NCBI GenBank assembly: GCA_947446335.1 | Contig: CANFGA010000002.1 | Location: 1 to 35,426 of the forward strand | Source of the DNA: Oxalobacteraceae bacterium | GTDB taxonomy: Bacteria > Pseudomonadota > Gammaproteobacteria > Burkholderiales > Burkholderiaceae_D | DNA: 35,426 nucleotides | Reading direction: 5' to 3' | Shown here: positions 33,220 to 35,426 of the stretch, piece by piece | Numbering within the stretch: position 1 is the stretch's first letter | How the letters are laid out: each line of letters opens with the position of its first letter | Made by a program: the position numbers and the translations under genes | Notes under the pieces: generated by a model | Told to the model about the DNA's origin: nothing | Database searches by the model: none | Seen by the model: only the letters and a program-made list of their open reading frames with translations

Positions 33220-34099
33220 GCTGTTGCTCCAGATGACTGACGACCAGTTCAAAACTGACGCCGCCTTTGTATAGTTGGGTCAAGGCACCCTTTTCGCTCG
33301 ACTGCACCAGAGCGCGATCGATGAAAACGATGCCGCGTTGTTTCAATTGCTGCACGGCGGCCAGCACATCGGGCGCGCCGAAGCCGACCCGGATCAATTG
33401 CTCGCCCCATTGCAAGCCGGCAGCTCCCTCGGGCGGCTCGACAAGTTGCAAATAAAAGCCATGGCATGGGCTTTCCAGCAACGTACCCTTGGGCAACACG
33501 CCGAAATAACGGCCTTCCGGCAGCGGCCGAAAATCCATCAATTGCTGGTAAAAATCGATCCATTCGGGCGCGCGGCCGGGTCCGATCGCTTGCACCACAC
33601 CAAAGAAATGCAAGCCGGCCAGCGCCGGCGGGTGAACCGGGGCATTCGCGATCGGCTTGAAATCGACGTCGTAGATCGAAAAATCTTCACTGAAGCGGTC
33701 GACGAAATACAGGATCGAATCGCCCGCCCCGTGCACGCCGGGAATATTCAATTCCATCGCGCCGGCACGCGTCGGTATTGGCCAGGCCCCCATCGCGATC
33801 GCATGCTGGTAAGCAGCACCGGCGTCGCGCACGCGCAAAGCGATCGCACTGATCACCGTCGACTGCGAGTCCAGATCCGATTGCGGCAAGGCGCGCGGGT
33901 CGGCGTTGACGATCACATTCATGCCGCCCTGACGGTACAAAGTGACTTCGCGCGAACGGTGGCGCGCCTGTGCGACAAAGCCCATCTGTTCGAGCAAGGC
34001 ACCCAGCGCCAGTGGCTGCGACGTCGCGTATTCGATGAATTCGATGCCATCGATGCCCAGCGGATTGTTCGGTTCCGGGTTCTGTTCTTGCGCGTTCAT
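33212..34099 (-). CDS. HPPD-like VOC protein, stand-alone
   Basis: A 295-residue protein of two vicinal-oxygen-chelate halves, like 4-hydroxyphenylpyruvate dioxygenase and the C-terminal domain of QuiC. The first half starts GIDGIEFIEYATSQPLALGALLEQMGF and the second LAGLHFFGVVQAIGPGRAPEWIDFYQQL. Of the three metal ligands of such proteins, His164 (LHFF) and Glu284 (SFELV) are in place, but the second His is Arg237 (LIRVGF, where QuiC at the window edge has HHIAF). So it may not bind metal and may be structural. It is first in the run with AroE-like and TIM-barrel genes. A TATAAT box (34132-34127) precedes it. Confidence 0.82.
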   Translation of the reverse strand: MNAQEQNPEPNNPLGIDGIEFIEYATSQPLALGALLEQMGFVAQARHRSREVTLYRQGGMNVIVNADPRALPQSDLDSQSTVISAIALRVRDAGAAYQHAIAMGAWPIPTRAGAMELNIPGVHGAGDSILYFVDRFSEDFSIYDVDFKPIANAPVHPPALAGLHFFGVVQAIGPGRAPEWIDFYQQLMDFRPLPEGRYFGVLPKGTLLESPCHGFYLQLVEPPEGAAGLQWGEQLIRVGFGAPDVLAAVQQLKQRGIVFIDRALVQSSEKGALTQLYKGGVSFELVVSHLEQQHA

Positions 34100-34176
34100 G
34101 GTGGTCCTTCACTCAAATGAATAACTATTATAAAAACATCGCATAGTGAAAAATAGTGCCAAAAATCACAAATACT

Positions 34177-34207
34177 GCGACAATCGCTCAGATGGAGCGA
34201 TAATCGC
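34177..34207. promoter_or_regulatory. Two GCGA-N3-TCGC repeats in a divergent promoter region
   Basis: GCGACAATCGC (34177-34187) and GCGATAATCGC (34197-34207) are perfect inverted repeats with centres 20 bp apart. They lie between the HPPD-like gene (minus) and an IclR regulator (plus). They sit 45-80 bases upstream of a minus-strand TATAAT at 34132-34127, a place that suits activator binding. They differ from the GAA-N5-TTC boxes, so a different regulator, probably the adjacent one, is expected. Confidence 0.6.
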
Positions 34208-34235
34208 ACAATTAATCATAAAATGGGGGCCAGGT

Positions 34236-35018
34236 ATGAAAAAGCTGCAATTGCTGGAGGTCGAGGTCGCCAAGCGCGATCTGATCGAGGGTCTGATCAA
34301 GGGCATCGATGTGATCACCGCCTTCAACGACGATGCGGCGCGCCTGAGCGTGACCGACCTGGCGGAAAAAATCGGTCTCAGCCGCAGCGCAGCGCGCCGC
34401 TACTTGCTCACGCTGGTCCACATCGGTTTGGCCGCAACAGATGGCCGCAATTTCTGGCTCACGCCCAAGGTATTGAACCTGGGCCGCGCGTATCTGGATT
34501 CGGCGCGCCTGCCGCGCGCCATCGTGCCCTTCCTGCAGCGCCTGACACTGCAACTGCAGGAATCGACCAATTATTCCGTGCTCGAAGGCGACGATGTCGT
34601 CTATGTCAGCCGCGTCAATGCGCCGCGCCTGATGACGACCAGTTTCGAGCCGGGTACGCGCTTGCCGGCCTACACGGCGACCGCGGGCCGGGTCTTGCTG
34701 TCGGCGCTGCCCGATGATCAATTGCACGCTTACGTGGAACGGGTCGAGCTGATCGCCTTTACCCACTTGACGCTGCTGGACAAAAAACAATTGCTGCACG
34801 AAGTGTTGCAAATCCGGGAAGATGGTTTCGCCGTGACAGAGAATCAGTATGAAGTCGGCTTGCGCGGTATTTCGGTGCCGATCAAGAGCCGGCGCGGCGT
34901 GCTGATCGGGGCGCTCAGCATATCGATGATGATTGCCAACAGCTCAAAAGCGGAAGCGATGGCCAAATGCGTGCCTGCGCTGCAGGCAACGGCCAACACG
35001 CTGATGCAATGGGTTTGA
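34236..35018 (+). CDS. IclR-family regulator, PcaU/PcaR/PobR-like
   Basis: A regulator of 260 residues. It begins EVEVAKRDLIEGLIKGIDVITAFN, the lead typical of the PcaR/PcaU/PobR branch, followed by the helix-turn-helix LSVTDLAEKIGLSRSAARRYLLTL. The effector domain has FWLTPKVLNLGRAYLDSARLP and TRLPAYTATAGRVLLSALP. Such proteins activate or repress protocatechuate, quinate or 4-hydroxybenzoate genes in response to those acids. ATG 34236 is used, and a GGGGG run precedes it. It is divergent from the HPPD-like/AroE-like/TIM operon, its likely target, and convergent with the QuiC gene at the right edge. Confidence 0.87.
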   Translation: MKKLQLLEVEVAKRDLIEGLIKGIDVITAFNDDAARLSVTDLAEKIGLSRSAARRYLLTLVHIGLAATDGRNFWLTPKVLNLGRAYLDSARLPRAIVPFLQRLTLQLQESTNYSVLEGDDVVYVSRVNAPRLMTTSFEPGTRLPAYTATAGRVLLSALPDDQLHAYVERVELIAFTHLTLLDKKQLLHEVLQIREDGFAVTENQYEVGLRGISVPIKSRRGVLIGALSISMMIANSSKAEAMAKCVPALQATANTLMQWV

Positions 35019-35055
35019 TCAGCATGCTGGCGCTCGGCTGCAGTCTGCAACCGAA

Positions 35056-35426
35056 TCAGGCCGCTTCGTTTTGCTGGGCTTGGGACGCCATCCGCGCCGC
35101 CGCATTCAACGCGCCATAAGCATCGTAATGGTCAGTGCGCTGAACCAGTTCGAAGAAAAAGCGATCGGCGTGATTCTCGGTGTAGATGTGAAAATAATCA
35201 CCATCGGCCGAGCGATCGAACACGATGCCAAGCAGACGCATGCGATCAACCAAGGCGCCATCGAGGTCGTGGCGCGCGATCAAGTCGTCATAGTAATTGA
35301 CTGAAATGGGGACAAATTGCACGCCCTGGCTGCGCATCTGGGCCACGGTGGCAAAAATGTCGCAGCAAGCGAACGCGATGTGGTGCACGCTGCCGCTGCC
35401 GATCGCTTCGATCACCCTGGCGGTGC
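35056..35426 (-). CDS. quiC: 3-dehydroshikimate dehydratase QuiC, C-terminal part (cut by window edge)
   Basis: Only the last 122 codons or so are in the window; the gene continues past the right edge. They match the end of the HPPD-like domain of fused QuiC enzymes. GSVHHIAFACCDIFATVAQM carries the second metal-binding His, and FHIYTENHADRFFFELVQR carries the last Glu. The sequence continues upstream in frame to the edge, so the Met-like GTG at 35415 is not a real start. Unlike the stand-alone HPPD-like protein nearby, the metal ligands are intact. That the N-terminal dehydratase domain is present is assumed, not seen. Confidence 0.8.
   Translation of the reverse strand, partial: TARVIEAIGSGSVHHIAFACCDIFATVAQMRSQGVQFVPISVNYYDDLIARHDLDGALVDRMRLLGIVFDRSADGDYFHIYTENHADRFFFELVQRTDHYDAYGALNAAARMASQAQQNEAA

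Noticed and set aside
1..35426. tRNA, rRNA, CRISPR arrays, insertion sequences, phage or integron features
   Set aside because: None seen on reading: no direct-repeat arrays, transposase-like proteins or cloverleaf-like segments were recognised.

Overview
The window looks like part of a Gram-negative betaproteobacterial chromosome. The GC-rich coding DNA, the trimeric-type porin ending in Phe, the LysR-controlled pca genes and the Liv-type transporter suit the Burkholderiales, perhaps Oxalobacteraceae. That placement is inference from gene content and codon use. No rRNA, tRNA, CRISPR array, insertion sequence or phage gene was seen. Almost everything here concerns the breakdown of aromatic and cyclohexane-type carboxylic acids.

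Region 1 (1-7.2 kb) is the lower protocatechuate (beta-ketoadipate) pathway. pcaD-pcaI-pcaJ-pcaF lie on the plus strand and pcaH-pcaG on the minus strand. pcaQ is divergent from pcaH, and a porin gene follows. pcaB and pcaC are not in the window.

Region 2 (7.3-16.0 kb, minus strand) holds a five-gene branched-chain-amino-acid-type ABC importer behind a short-chain dehydrogenase (SDR). Upstream lies an SDR / KstD-like flavoprotein / NIPSNAP unit. A PobR-like AraC regulator is divergent from it.

Region 3 (17.4-28.4 kb) holds a Gfo/Idh/MocA dehydrogenase, an IclR regulator, an acyl-CoA dehydrogenase with a CoA-transferase, and a divergent pair of operons. One is an AroE-like dehydrogenase plus KstD-like flavoprotein. 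The other is a third KstD-like flavoprotein, a NIPSNAP protein and a dehydroshikimate-dehydratase-like TIM barrel.

Region 4 (28.6-35.4 kb) holds a ShiA-like transporter, a Bcr/CflA-type exporter, a second TIM barrel, a second AroE-like protein, a stand-alone HPPD-like protein and a PcaU/PobR-type IclR regulator. The tail of an apparently conventional fused QuiC runs off the right edge.

The most interesting signal is regulatory. Five promoter regions (12.9, 17.4, 18.5, 19.5 and 24.95 kb) carry a GAA-N5-TTC inverted repeat of the E. coli IclR-box type. In four of them it is paired with a second copy about 18 bp away, and it overlaps plausible core promoters. This ties the ABC importer, two dehydrogenases, the acyl-CoA dehydrogenase/CoA-transferase pair, two ketone-desaturase-like flavoproteins, an AroE paralogue and a dehydratase-like barrel into one apparent regulon with the adjacent IclR gene. 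My hypothesis is an uncharacterised aromatisation pathway for an alicyclic (cyclohexane or cyclohexene) carboxylic acid: oxidation of ring hydroxyls, ketone desaturation and dehydration to protocatechuate or 4-hydroxybenzoate, then the pca route. Individual family calls are well supported. The substrate is not.
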